Below are positions 10,405 through 22,311 of a stretch of 64,000 bases of DNA, piece after piece (position 1 is the first letter of the stretch; each line of letters opens with the position of its first letter). The DNA is from Endothia cerciana (lineage: Eukaryota; Ascomycota; Sordariomycetes; Diaporthales; Cryphonectriaceae). A program made the position numbers and the translations under genes. The stretch is taken from positions 186,001-250,000 of the forward strand of contig JALRMH010000021.1 in NCBI GenBank assembly GCA_026119935.1. Reading direction: 5' to 3'. Under the pieces are notes generated by a model. It ran no database searches. It worked only from the letters and a program-made list of their open reading frames with translations, and was not told where the DNA came from.

Positions 10405-11516
10405 CGCGCCGCGTCTGTCTTGTTTTCCGGTCCGCCTGCCTCTCGAAGCAGGTCTGTGTGGTGGGCCGGTCAGAAGCCCATCGACGCTGCTAAGACGCTG
10501 GCTCTGCCAAAGCCCCAGACGCTGAAGATGATGATTTGATGTTAACACCCGTTACTGTTCGAGCACAAGAAGGAGGGGACTGGATGGAATAACAAAAAGT
10601 TCTCAAGGGAGGAGGGTGCAATTTCCCTGGTGTTATTTGTCTTCTGCTATTCTACCTGGGGACTGGAATGCGGTTGCTGGTGGTTACCGCGTTCCTGGCT
10701 CGAGGCGCCCAACCACCCACTTCGCCAACTTGAGAGCCGCACCGCAAGTTTAAGACAGGCCGAAAGCCCACGCCCACCCACGGTGTGTGTGTGTGTTTTT
10801 TTTTCCTTTCCTCTCCCCCCAGGTGGGTAGGCCGTGCTTGTCGATGTTCCGGCCCGTGTTTTTATTTCTCCCGGACCTGGCCGGCAGGGGGGCCTCGAGG
10901 CGGCCGACACTGGTCACGTACGGGCCCGCCCTTTTCTGTCACCTGATCGCTGGATGCTTCAATCACAACATGGACAAGAGGTTTTAATGCAGATGTGTGA
11001 TTCAGATGAACCAAAGGTATCAAGAGGTATCTCGTGAGTCGTGCAAATGCTACCCGACCGTTGGAAGACCATCTCCCTGCTGATGCTCTTCGTCGCAGAA
11101 CGCCATGGAAAATCCAGACTCCTTGTCCTCTTGATTTGCAGTCATCGTCGACCTGCCATGTGGTTTCGCAATCCATACTACTCCCGGCAGGGCTGACTGT
11201 ATCCGGCCCTTATCTGATGTGAAGAAGCTCTTTTTTTGCTTTTCTTTGCTCGGTATGTCCTGCCTGCCCTACGCAACAAAATCTGCTATCGATCCCTAGC
11301 AATATGCCCGAGCCACCTAGCCTACCTGGCCGACAGCTGCATCAATGGCGCAGAAAGAATCGAAAGTCGAAAAAACAAACAGGAAGAAACGAAGTGAAAA
11401 TTGGGACCCATCTCAACGGCAGATTTGTACACGGTAATTCCAAGCCGGCGCCCCACTTATGCAGGATGCAGTGAGATCGCAGTGTGGTCGAAGGTTTGAC
11501 CGGAGAATGGAAGCAC
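10405..11516. other. Intergenic
   Basis: Contains the presumed 5' leader of the membrane-protein gene and the 3' region of the DUF1996 gene, plus a T-rich tract near 10795-10805. No further gene is supported. Confidence 0.5.
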
Positions 11517-13358
11517 TCAGTGCTTGTGGCCGTGGGCGTGTCGGTGCTGGTGGACGTGGGCATCGCGACGGAGACGGGCCGCGGCCGTGGGCTCGATAGT
11601 GACGGTCGTCGTTGTCATCTCCGTGGTCCAGGTGATGGCCTCCTCGAAGACGACCACAGAGATGGTGACATCACCCGAAGCACCCGTGTAGGTGTACGTG
11701 GAGGTGCCCATGGTGACCATGCTATCACCAGCTGTCGAGGTGACCGTAGCAGCACTGGTGATAACGGCGTCGGTGGCTGTGGTGGTGGGCGTGACCTTGA
11801 AGATGTTGCCAGGCACGACGCTGCCATTGACAGATGCGGTCGAACCAGCCGAGTAGGACAGGGTGGGCATGGTTACGGCCGTGGTCGTTCCAGAATCAGA
11901 AGTCGCTGCACCGGCAGGCGCTGGGCCCCAGTAGATGGAGACGTCACCGGGAAGGCTGGTCAGCGGTCCACTAACATCTTCCTTCACGAGGGCCGCGGGC
12001 AGATCCAACGTGCACTCTCCCTGCTCCGCCTCGGATATGATGTCGAATAGTGGGCAGGACTCGATCTCCCCATCCAGGTTGGTGCAGGTGTCAACGGCAT
12101 CCTGGAGGGTGAAGTTGGTCTGGTCCCAGCCCATGATGAAGTCACCGTGGTATCCAAAGCCTGACTTTTGATTAGTATCGGACCAGGCTACTCATAGGGC
12201 GCAGTCGGGGGGGGGGGGGGCAACCCACCAGTAGGATCACCGTTCGAAATGACAAAGATTCCAGAACGGTCGCCATAGGCAGCCATATCCCAGATAGTCT
12301 CATAGAAGAGGCCCGGCAGGCGGACTGGGTGGGTGTCAGGGCAGTCACCAGTGATGACCAGGTCGGGGTAGGCGACGTGGCTCTTGTGGTCGCTGGAGTC
12401 CAGGTTGACGCCATCCCAGCAGGAGGGAAACATGAGCTCAAAGCGGAGGCCGTCAGGGCAATACGCGTCAACGTAGTCCTTGGAGGGCATGAAGTGGCGG
12501 TAGAGGGAGCCCTCGGCAGCCTTGGAGTAGTCGAGGCAGTTGAAACCGATGGCACGCTGGGCCAGGTCCGTCTGGGAGGTCTGGTCCAGAGCAGCCCACT
12601 CGGACTTGGGAGGGTCAGGCTCCTCGTAGCTGGAGTTTCCCACAGTGTAGTTACGGCGGGAGTTGTCGCCAGCAACCATGCGGAAGCCGGGGGGGAAGGC
12701 CGAGATGGACTGGTTGCCGGAGGGAGCTGAGTTCAGGAAGTAATAGCTACACAGGTCTGTCAGCGACAGCCGAGCTCAAGTCTCGCGCAAAGCGGCAAGG
12801 ACAAACTGTGCCTCTGTGCATCTCCACAGGCCGGCAGACGAGATCACAGGTGGAGGGGGAGGTTGAGCAACGAGCCTTCAGCACAGCCGGAGCTGTCACG
12901 AACAGCAGGGGCAAGACAGTTCGGGCTGGGTTAGGGGTGGGGTGGGGGGTTGTTGACTTACGGGAGCATGCCGCCGACATTAGCGATGGCCTCGAACTCC
13001 CCAGTGGTGTTGTCCTGAAAGTATGGCGAGGGGGTCCAGTAGCCAGACTTGTCGGCGGTCACGGCACACGAGGTGCAGTTGGAGGCGACCAGGGAGTCGT
13101 AGTCGGCGACCTCGCTGAAGGCTGCAGTAAAATGAAGCTCAGAGTCTGCGTCGGTTCGGAGGGTGAGGTGAAGAGGGCGGGGGGGAACTTACCCTGGCCG
13201 CCAAAAATCTCGTGGACGTGCTGACTGATGGCGCCATAGTCCATCAGAGGGTCGAGTCGAGCCTGACCGAGCACACCGCGACACTCCATGCGCCAGAAGG
13301 CGGAGGCGGGGGCGCCCAGAAGGGCAATGGTAGCGACGACGGGCTTGACGAAGCGCAT
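11517..13358 (-). CDS. DUF1996-domain secreted protein with Ser/Thr-rich, His-tailed C-terminus
   Basis: Exons are 13358-13193, 13121-12962, 12746-12229 and 12160-11517. All junctions keep frame and give 495 aa. The N-terminus is a signal peptide (RFVKPVVATIALLGAPASA) followed by FWRMECRGVLGQARLDPLMD, the usual opening of DUF1996. Other family signatures are HVHEIFGG, GYWTPSPYF, RFELMFPSCWDG, SHVAYPD and NGDPTG joined across intron 3 to FGYHGDFIMGWD. The fungal DUF1996 family is secreted or wall-associated, often beside WSC domains; its reaction is unknown to me. After the domain comes a Thr/Ser/Val-rich stretch likely to be O-glycosylated, with no WSC repeat. The last residues (RDAHVHQHRHAHGHKH) are rich in His and could bind metal, which is inference. 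Intron 3 holds a G14/C14 run. Confidence 0.92.
12207..12220. repeat. G14/C14 homopolymer in DUF1996 intron 3
   Basis: Fourteen consecutive G on the + strand (C14 in the transcript), 8 nt past the GTGGGT donor, the same placement as in GLS1 intron 2. Confidence 0.95.
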
Positions 13359-15080
13359 CGTGACTGTTTCGCGTCAGACGTTGAGTGACTGGCGGGAAGG
13401 GGAGGTTGGTGATGTGGAAATCGCTGGACGCGAGGTCAGTCTCGCCCTGATCAGAGCGTGCCCAAACGTGCCAGAACAGCGCAAGACTTCTGGATAACTA
13501 TGTTGGAATAGTGATGTTGATGATGAGAGGAACGAGGCCAAGGATGTTGAAGAAGAGAAGAAAAAAAGGAAAAAAAGATCAACAAACCTGAAAGGTGGTG
13601 GGGTGTGTTGTTGGTGGGAGGGTAAGGCTTCGCGAGTGGAACTTTGGAGATGGTTGGTAGCCTAGAAGCGCAGATCAGAACGACTGCAGATTTGAATCCG
13701 ACGTGGGGATTGAAGGTAGTATCGGCGTGGATGAGAAGAACAGAATGTGAGGGGAGGAGTGTACGTCGTGAAGACAGATGAGGTTTTGGAAGGGGGACGT
13801 CGTTGGTGCTGTGGTTTGATGTCGTGGGGGTGGAGGGTGTGCAGAAGGAGAAGGTGGTGTGGTCGACGTTGTGGTTCAAGGCAAGGTGAGAGGGAGAGAG
13901 GTGTGGGCGAGAGAGAGATGGAGCTCTGGGAGTCACACGACCGCCGTCGCAACCTTTTCGACAGAAGTGATGCAGTGCAGGAGGTCCTGCCATGAGCAAG
14001 CCAGCACTCTGAGGCGACACCCAAGGTCTATGCCCTCTGACCCCAGCAAACCCCCCCCTCCCCCTCCCCCCCATCCAGTCACCATCATCACCAGCAAGGC
14101 TGTATAGCCCTCCTCGTCGTCGTAGCACACCATACCTGAACCTCAACTGCCCAACTTTTACAACCTCCGGAAACCCAACACCCAAGTCCAATTCTAGTGC
14201 GAGGAACAGAAAAAGGGGGCATATTAAGTCAGGTACTGACCTCGATGACGGTAGTGACAGTCAGCCGTGAGGGAGAGTCTCGAGTGGTTGGTCTTTCTGA
14301 GACGGGCCCTTTTTTTTTTCTTTCTTCAGGATCGAGACTGTTTAATGTCCAAGGTGCTGAAAGGTCGAGGATGCTGGTGGTGGATGAGGTAACAGTCTTG
14401 CTGGGCGGGCCTCGGTCAGGAATGCGCTGGTACGATTCTCAGGTCAAGTGATGCGGTTGAGGCTGGTTCCTTCCTCTGGATCGCGGGAGGTCGAGCTGAG
14501 TGAGGCTGACTTTTCGTGGCTTCCCAAGATGGACACGGCCTGGTCTGATAAGTTCCAACCTCTTCTTCCCACACTCAACTTCGGTCTAACACCACAAGGC
14601 AAACGAGGGCGATCTCGAGAAATCCTGTAGGTTCTTCGATACCCCTTCTTCCGTCGCCGTGTTTCTTTCTGGGTTCCCGTCTTGCCTTGCAAAGTGCCAA
14701 AGATGGGCTGATGATCCCCCGTCCGCACAGGCTGGTCGAGGTGGTCGATATCGTTTGGTGAGGTGCTGATGACTGACTAGTCGTCGACTCGAACAGAAGA
14801 CCGATCGAGGGGGTAAAAAAGCACCGTCGGCCTGAACTGCTCCTCGTCCTTAAAAGAGTGATGCGATCAACACGTGGAAACGAATGGTCGAGGCGGCCGC
14901 GTAGGGAAAGTTCGGTATCGGTCCCGTGGCGAAGGAAGGGGTAGAAAAAAATCGGAAGAAAAAAAAAAAAAGAGTGTGGGCTGTGGTCTTGTCCTGGACC
15001 GTTGCCCCCGGGCTGAAAAGAAGCCGGATGTAGCACGTGTCACAGTCGTACGGCTGGTTTGAAGAGAAGAGAACGAGATC
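13359..15080. other. Intergenic, no supported gene
   Basis: The part next to 13358 is the 5' leader and promoter side of the DUF1996 gene. An open frame on the minus strand (about 13451-14191) is low complexity with no domain. I see no exon-like conservation signal in the remainder. Confidence 0.5.
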
Positions 15081-15089
15081 TCGCACAAG

Positions 15090-15107
15090 GCCACACGCGC
15101 ACACACG

Positions 15108-15140
<33 letters not shown>

Positions 15141-15153
15141 GCACACACACACA
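15090..15153. repeat. (CA)n/(CG-CA) microsatellite
   Basis: An imperfect CA tract with CG interruptions, becoming pure CA for about 24 bases. Confidence 0.95.
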
Positions 15154-15261
15154 GAGGGTCAGAAATGAAGGTAAGGAGGTCGGCCAAGGTGGTGGTGGAT
15201 GCACGATGTACGATGTACGGAGGGGGTGAGCAAGGGAAGGACGGATAGAAGAGAAGAAAGA

Positions 15262-15314
15262 AGTGAGTGAGTGAGTGAGTGAGTGAGCGAGTGAGTGAGT
15301 GAGTAAATGAGTGA
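15262..15314. repeat. (GAGT)n tetranucleotide microsatellite
   Basis: About ten near-perfect GAGT units, with one GAGC interruption and a diverging tail. Confidence 0.95.
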
Positions 15315-18300
15315 GTGTATGGTACTGCCCAGACTAGGCCTGACGATAAGAATAACCGACGAGGGAAGGGAAAGACGTGAGAGATGAGGACGAAGGAGTG
15401 AAGGAACCCTGCCCTGTCCTGCCCTGCCCTGCGGCTACTATGTACCTGGGGACGTACCCCTGGGCAGGCTCACGTTTAGACATTAGGAACATAGAACACA
15501 AGGGCCAGCCCAGGGAGACTGAGAGGGGACCCAGGGACAGGGAGACAGGGGGAGGGCTCATTCCATCTCTGGGAGTGGGGATAGTAAGAATAAGGAGACT
15601 GGACGAACTTCGGATCTGAGAGGATCTTCACCGGGCCCATTTCCCAATCACCGCTCGCCGTGAACCCTCCCCCCCCCCCCTTCTCCTCCCCGGGGGCAGG
15701 GGAGCCAAACCATACATACCATAGTAACTTGCTACTGGGTATGTAGCTACCACCCGCCGAGGTGACAGCGGCAGACGGAGGAGGGCAGTTCATCCCGACC
15801 GGTCCCCACGGTCCCCCTACTATGTCCAAGACGTCCGCCTCTCAGGCCTTCTTCTTCTCATCGAGTTGGTGTACACGAGATAGATTAAGGCCATGCGAGG
15901 TACTCCGTGCGGGCCCCGAGACGTCTCTGGGAAACGTTTACACCCGACTCTGCAAAGGGGGGGTGCGTGGGGTGGGGTGGAAGAGGAGGGAGAGGGACAG
16001 GACCAGGGGCCCCTTGAGAGGCGGGAAACATAAGGGCGACAGGGGGCTATCTTCCACCCTGATTGGCTGTTTGACCTCAAAAGCTGAGCCTCCCGCCTCC
16101 CCCTCCGGCCGCCGCCGCTGCCCCTCCCCCCCTTACCAGCCCTCCCAGAGTGCCAGCCTCAGTTTGGTTGGTGACTGTCTGTCAGCCCCCGGCGGGATCC
16201 TCACGGATGATCTGCAGGTTGAGGCAAGCCCACACCATACTATTATGTATGTACATGGGGCTGGGGCTGTGGCTGTACCTGTATTGTATCTCCCCAGCAT
16301 GGGGTGTACAGGCAGAGACAGCCCATGGACAAGTTATAATAACTTGGATGACAGCGGGGCCGACATGTTCTTGCTGCAAGCCCTCTGCAGCTGTGCAACA
16401 CACCCTCCTTACGCAGCACCTCACTCTACATATCACGCTATATCTGTCGTTTGTGTTCGGGACCTGACAGCCCATCCCAGAGACAGCGCGCGCCCCCCCA
16501 AAACCCATCGTGCCCTGCTGCCGCACCTCGTCGCACTAGATGTGGTGATCAGGGCTACAACGGGTCCCGGACGGCAGCAGGGCAAAGGGATGCTGGATGC
16601 TGGACATGGATTGGCTCCGGCACCAGGCCCCAAGAGGCATATCCAGGGTAGTGCGGAGGCGGCAAGACGAGTATTTCAGATGGGTTGCCCCCCCTTCATC
16701 AGGGTTAAGCACGGTACCATAGCAGCCAAGAGATCAGCAGTAATGATCCAGTTCTTTCGTCGGGCCGGGCCTCCCAGCATCCGGCAGCAAACAGAAAACG
16801 GAGAGGGAGGGGCTCGTGGGCCGTCTGGACGAGACGGGAGATGCGACGACGGGGCCTATGTCGGGCCACCGCCTCATCATCTGCTGGTTTGCTCTGCCCA
16901 GGATCCGTGGCACCAATGGCAAGGTCACACACGTGGCCTGTCTAGGAAAAGAAGCGAACGGGGGGGACACGGTCCCAGCTCACCAGTGCAGAGGTGCTGA
17001 CCACCAGGTCGTCCGACTCGCAGCGGCACCTCGTAGGGATCTGACTGTCTCCCAACTGCCGCCCCCAGCGCAGAACCATGTCTTTGGGATGACATGCTGT
17101 GTATCCATCCTATCACGGTTGGCCGTGGCCGGGTAACCAGCAGGGCAGGAGAGGAGCCTCAGCGCTCTAGAATATCTAAACGGCGCAGGCGGTAATGCGG
17201 CAGTACGGCGGCGGCGGCGGCAGCGCAGGAACGGCGATGTCTTGCGTGGCCCTCCAAGGGAGGTTTTAAATTGCAAGGGGCCAACGTCAGGGACGACATC
17301 TACCATGGTGCCCAGTGCTATGGTACCACCACACCTTACCAGCGGCAGGGTCCAGGGGCCACGAGCGCTGTGGGAAGCGCGACACCGCCAAGCTTTCTGC
17401 TGGGGCGGTCTAAAGATGTTTCATGTAGCCCGCCCTCACCAATCAGAGGTGCACCCCGTCAGCGCCTGCATTTGGGGGGGGGGGGGTGGGGGCGGGAGGG
17501 GGCCCTGCCCGTGGGGCCCTCCCACAAGCCTCCTCTCTCTTGCTTGCCACGCTTTATCGCTATCGATTCGCGATGATAGCGCCCTCCCCCCCCCCCCCCC
17601 ACTTCAGGTCGGGCATTATTCCTCTTGACCATGGGTCGGGCGCTTGACGGCGCCTGGCGATGGGGTCGAATTTCCTTTCCTCCTTAGGCGCTCGTTGCCT
17701 GTCGGGCGGCGGCGAAATGACTGGCGACGGCAACTACCGTGCCACGCATGGCATTGCGCAAAATGCCATCTCGGCTAGGAACACCAAGTCGTCTCTCAGA
17801 TGCGCCTTTCTATTGCTCTGGGCCTTCTGGCAGGGCGGAAACAACCCGATATCCGCACGGGAGAACACCTCTGCCAATAGCGACGTGCCGCACTGTCACA
17901 GGAGCCGGCTGATCCTGTCGCTCTTAATCTGCTGGACCCCGCAGACTTCTTCTTCGTCCTTCCATGCATCTCCCGCCAGGAGATCACCGCAGCCAGGCCG
18001 CCCACATCTCACCCATGCGACATTGCGACAGGCGCTGGGCGTTTTGTGTCTCTCAGGAGCGGTGGCCGCCCAGGCCGTCCGATCCTCTCTGCGGGGCTGT
18101 CTGGGGGATGACGTGTGGAGACCCTCCAGATTGCACCGAGATAATCTCTATTTCCACAGGACGATGACGACGAACCGTTCAGGCCTCTCCATGCGCCGGC
18201 TGCACTCCCGATCATTCGGATCCTCAGGCCCAGCCTGCTACGAGCATCCACACTCGTCCGAGAATCCGCGATGGTATCTGGGGACCGCCAGCGGCACCGC

Positions 18301-19300
18301 ACAGGAGGAAGCTCGGCTGTTGCGGGGAGTTTGGTGTCACAGCTCCCAAAAAGGGGGAAAAGACCACCACCCCAGCTGACCGGGAGACATCTGTGGTCTG
18401 TATAGGGACTGATGTATAGATTGGCCTCGCGCGATTGGCCTCCGAACCTCGTCGCCTCCCTCTTCGGGTTCCCGCGGGGCCGTTCACAGTGCCGCACTCC
18501 TACAAGGTCCGGGCGGTCACAACATCAATCAACCCCTCGCAAGGCTCACAGAGATACAATAATATCGCTGGGCCAACACCCCGGACCGGGAGATTGTATC
18601 ATGTACCGCGGGCAAGTCCGGAGCCTGGCGTCCTCCTGAGGCCCCCGGCGGTGTCGCGGGTAGAGCCACCTGCAGGCACGGCCGTCGTCTGTCTCGCGCT
18701 TGGGCGACGTCATGAGATGTGCCCAGAGGTGATCACTGCATGCGGCTGGGTTGAGAATATATTGCCAGAAGCACTCCGGCATCTGCTAGCAGGATCTCAC
18801 CGTCTGTCCGGTGGAGAGGGGACTCTGCGCATAGCGTCTCCAGTAAACTCAGGCCCCTTATGAGGGTTGTACAAGTGTCGCTTCCCGGCCCTGTCTTGTG
18901 TCTCCATCGAGGCTACTTGTCAAAGTCAAACCTGTTGGGGGGGGGGGGGGGAGGGGACGTGCTGATGAGTCTTGGAGGGCTCACGGACACTTCGACTCAT
19001 TGCGAAGGTCAGGGGGCAATGACCGCCCTGGCTAGTCGTGTACTCCCTGGGAGCCCAGCGCTAAGGTGAGGGAAGACCGTCGTTACCGTGCCTCGGCGAA
19101 CGCCGCGCCTGATCCACGTGTATGAACATGAAGAGCGTTGGGGAGATCTTGACAGGCACTGCTGTGGAGGAGGCAGAAGAAGGCGACGCAGCAGACTTGC
19201 TCACATATGGAAGCTTTAGGTATTGTGACTATTCTAGACCCATTTCCTCTCTCTTCCAGTCTGGCAGGGTCTGTCTCTCCGACAGCGTTGTTCTCCTCCA
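15315..19300. other. Gene-poor region with homopolymers; no supported gene
   Basis: About 4 kb with long C and G runs (for example near 15670, 17470, 17590 and 18940). A 412-codon open frame at 15762-17000 (+) and a 239-codon frame at 17660-18379 (+) exist. Their translations show no domain, mixed composition and no splice structure, so I do not call them genes. Confidence 0.45.
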
Positions 19301-19335
19301 GTTGCAGCAGCAGCAACAGCAGCAGCAGCAGCGGT
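19301..19335. repeat. CAG/CAA triplet tract
   Basis: CAGCAGCAGCAACAGCAG-type triplets. They would code Gln on + or Leu/Cys runs in other frames, but no gene around them is convincing. Confidence 0.9.
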
Positions 19336-21280
19336 TTCTTGGCCGCTTTCTTCTCGGGCCGCTTGACTGCTCTCCCCTTCTCACGCCGCCGGGCCCTCTT
19401 CTCCTCGTTCCCATCCCGGTTCCATCCTGCCGCTATCGGTCGAGTCGTCTGGCTATTGGGTTGAGTGATAGGATGGCCGATCATCGCGGTGGGGTCGCAG
19501 GATCGAGATTGTGATGCCCTGATGCTTTATTAATTGGGAGGTGTGATGTAAGAGGAACATCGGATGCAGTTCGCCTCTGGATAGCAAATTACCCACAAAC
19601 GTGCAGACAACAAGCTGCCATCAGGGCTTGGCTTACAAGGTAGTGAATCACATCAGCTGGGGGACGGACTCTCGTGCCTCAAAAATTTGATACCTCGTCC
19701 GTATAGACAGCACTCTGCCCTCTTCATCTCATCGACCTGCGGCGTCTCGCCACGCAACCTGAACCTCTATAAGATTTCTATGCTCGTCAGGCGAGAGGCA
19801 GAGACCTCGACATGCGGAGCGACGAGACCAGCTGTATGGGCCTCGGCGGCCTTGAGGTCAGTGGTGGCCTGTCTCCAAGGGCCACTGCCCCTCCGGACAG
19901 TCCACGCCCGTCCCACCGCAGGGCGCCGTAAAACGCCGCAAGACACAGAGCTTGGCAGAGCAAACGGGCAGGGCGTATGGCTGCTGTTGTCACTAAGCAG
20001 CAGTACAGAAACCTCGCTGAGGAGAGCACTCGTCGACGAAGCGCAAAGCCGGCTTCGGCGACGAAGTCCCCCCGGCGATAATCTCGGCTACAGTAACAGC
20101 GACATCAAGAACCAGACCGGATACCGCGGCCCGCCTGCCCACGGTGAAGGGTTAGACATTCCGGAGTATCTGGGGGGGAGGGGGGGGGGAAAGAAAGAGA
20201 AAAAGAAAGAAAAGAAAGACAGGACTTGATTCAGTCGCCATTCCCCAGCCACCCCCAATCCAGATGCAGCGCCGCCAGCTCCGACCGCACCCGCCTTCAA
20301 GGCATGTAGAACTGGCCCGAGTCGTTGAGAAATGCAACGCCGCAACACATAGTTTCCAAGATTAGAGACCGGAGGTTTCGACGCGCAAAGCTTGTGCACT
20401 CGGTTCCCAGCAGTGTCAACCCACCAATGCGGCTCACTTGGTCAGACAATGCGTCGTTGGGCAGGTAGAAGATCATGAAAATCCCAATACACATCGTGAT
20501 CCTTCTGCACCATATCCGCTGGTGATGGCGTTGAAGGCCGGATAGAATTGTTTTTGCCATAGCGTCACTGCAACTCACAAGCTGAGAAACAAGAACAGAG
20601 ACATAGAGCAGGACAGCGATACGGGCGGGTAACTATGTCGGAGGTAGACAAGTAACCGCGGAGCTAAAACATGGCAGCCTCCATGATCCCTCTCACACAC
20701 TCATCTGGGGATCTCGCTGCTTCAACAGGGTGTTATTTCCACGCCATCAGTCTCAGCCAGGCGGTCAATTAAACCGGGTAAGCGCGGGGTATTGCTGAGG
20801 CGGGTAAATTCCGCGGTGATCCTCGAGTACAAGTTTCGCACGAGTGCTCGTAATTGGCATGTTCTTGACGTGGCGCCGATTGTGGCACTGTGCATTGGGG
20901 GAAGACCATAATACCGCCCGGCGTCTTTCACCGCTCGTGGAACCATGACTGCACGGAGAGGGCGAAGTGGCTGGCAGATGGCTATTCAGTATCTCGGTCC
21001 ATTCTCGTCGACAACGAGACATGGCGACCTGGTCGGAAGACATGATAAAGAGCTTCCCGAGCCCCCTCTTGTCTTGATGGCCCGGGTCTTCTTGATTGCT
21101 GATCGTAAGACGAGTTACCAACTGATCCGAGATGAACTTCAAAGCGCAGCATGTCTCTGTTCCTATCCACAGCAGTATGGGTCTCTCCTGCCTTGAAAGA
21201 AAGGTGGTTCCGTATCAGTCTCGCTGACGGTTTGCAGGCGAGCGCAGCTGCGGCTGGGAAGGACTGCATCCTAGCCATCT
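19336..21280. other. Intergenic, no supported gene
   Basis: No intact coding unit. A short protein-like stretch on the minus strand (20297-20530, RRITMCIGIFMIFYLPNDAL and onward) has no recognisable family. A weak propeller-like phrase near 20960-21070 (+) may be an extension of the next pseudogene. Confidence 0.4.
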
Positions 21281-21288
21281 CATAGGGC

Positions 21289-22311
21289 GACCCTCGTGTT
21301 GACGTCTTTGATGTTTCAATAGGCTCCGGCATATGGCACAAGTTCTATACCGGCTGGGACTGGCGGCTGTTCGGAGCTTTCGAATACCTCTCATCATCAG
21401 TCAGCCTGGACAGCCGCCCATCCGCTACGAGCCGGGGTGTAGGACGACTCGACATATTCTACGTGGATGGGTACACTGGTGGTGCATCACAGTTATGTCA
21501 GCATGAATATCTGACGTTCCTGTGTTGGAGTGTAGAACAGCTCCGCCAACCTCGTATCCGCGAACAGATTTCGGTGGCGGCAGCTGGGGCCTACAGAGCC
21601 TTGGAAGCCAGTATATAAGTGCCGCCACCTCCGCGTCATGGGCTGAGGACAGACTCGATATTGTTGGGAGGGCCCACCAAAGATCCTACGTACACGAGGC
21701 CTGGACCGGCGATGCGTGGTTCCCGAGTGAGGATTGGGAGGACTTCGGCGGGTCCTTCTTCAGCGATCCAGGCTGTCTCCTGGGGACCCGGTAGGCTGGA
21801 CATTATTGGATTCTCCGCTGATAACGGCTCGCTTCAACACATGTATTACCGGGATGGCTGGTCGAAGTGGGAGAGTCTCGGCGGTGGTCAGACTGGGAGC
21901 AGTTGGGTGGCGTGTTCACAGACACGCCTAGAGTTGTGCATTGGACCGCCTCGAGGATTGATATCGTCGGGAAGAGCCTAGATGAAGCCAAGTTTCGCCT
22001 CAAGAGCTATGACGGCATGAAGTGGAACCCGGATGGGAAGAATTGGTATGAGTTGGCCGGCCCTTTCGAATCGGAGCCGGGTCTGCTTGCTAAATACGAG
22101 ACGAGTAGGTCTGGTCTTAGCCACGTTCCCTGCTGTTCCACTCACTGACAGAATCTCAGACTTCCTGTATATCTTCGGCATCAATAATGATGAGGAATTG
22201 AGGATACAAATCTGGACAGGGTACGACTGGCAGCCAGGCTTCAACCAAACATGGCCGCTGGGAAAGGTCTCTAATTCCTCTGACGGGAACGTCGAGACCG
22301 TGAAACGTTAG
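21289..22311 (+). pseudogene. PLL-like / DUF346-type beta-propeller lectin-like gene, frameshifted
   Basis: The translation is made of repeats of the type W-x-WExLGG-xFxSxP-x-W-x-RLDI(V/F), as in bacterial and fungal PLL-like seven-bladed propellers. Pieces in order: frame 1 GSGIWHKFYTGWDWRLFGAF and GVGRLDIFYVDGYTG (21289-21470); frame 0 WGLQSLGSQYISAATSASWA, EDRLDIVG and WEDFGGSFFSDP (to about 21770); frame 1 AVSWGPGRLDIIGFSADNGS and WSKWESLGG (to 21890); frame 0 WSDWEQLGGVFTDTP and SRIDIVGKS (to 22105). A plausible intron (22109-22159, GTAGGT...CTCAG) then joins to FLYIFGINNDEELRIQIWTG, ending at 22311. Two blade ends (WESLGG and WEQLGG) lie almost adjacent, implying an internal deletion. 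No signal peptide is found. Relatives bind fucose or other glycans; activity here is doubtful. Confidence 0.6.

Noticed and set aside
13451..14191. 246-codon minus-strand open frame upstream of the DUF1996 gene
   Set aside because: Low complexity, no domain, and in the position of a 5' leader or promoter.
15090..15314. CRISPR-like or telomeric repeat
   Set aside because: The tracts are simple CA and GAGT microsatellites without spacers or TTAGGG units.
17660..18379. 239-codon plus-strand open frame
   Set aside because: No domain or sensible composition; typical of random open frames in GC-rich gaps.
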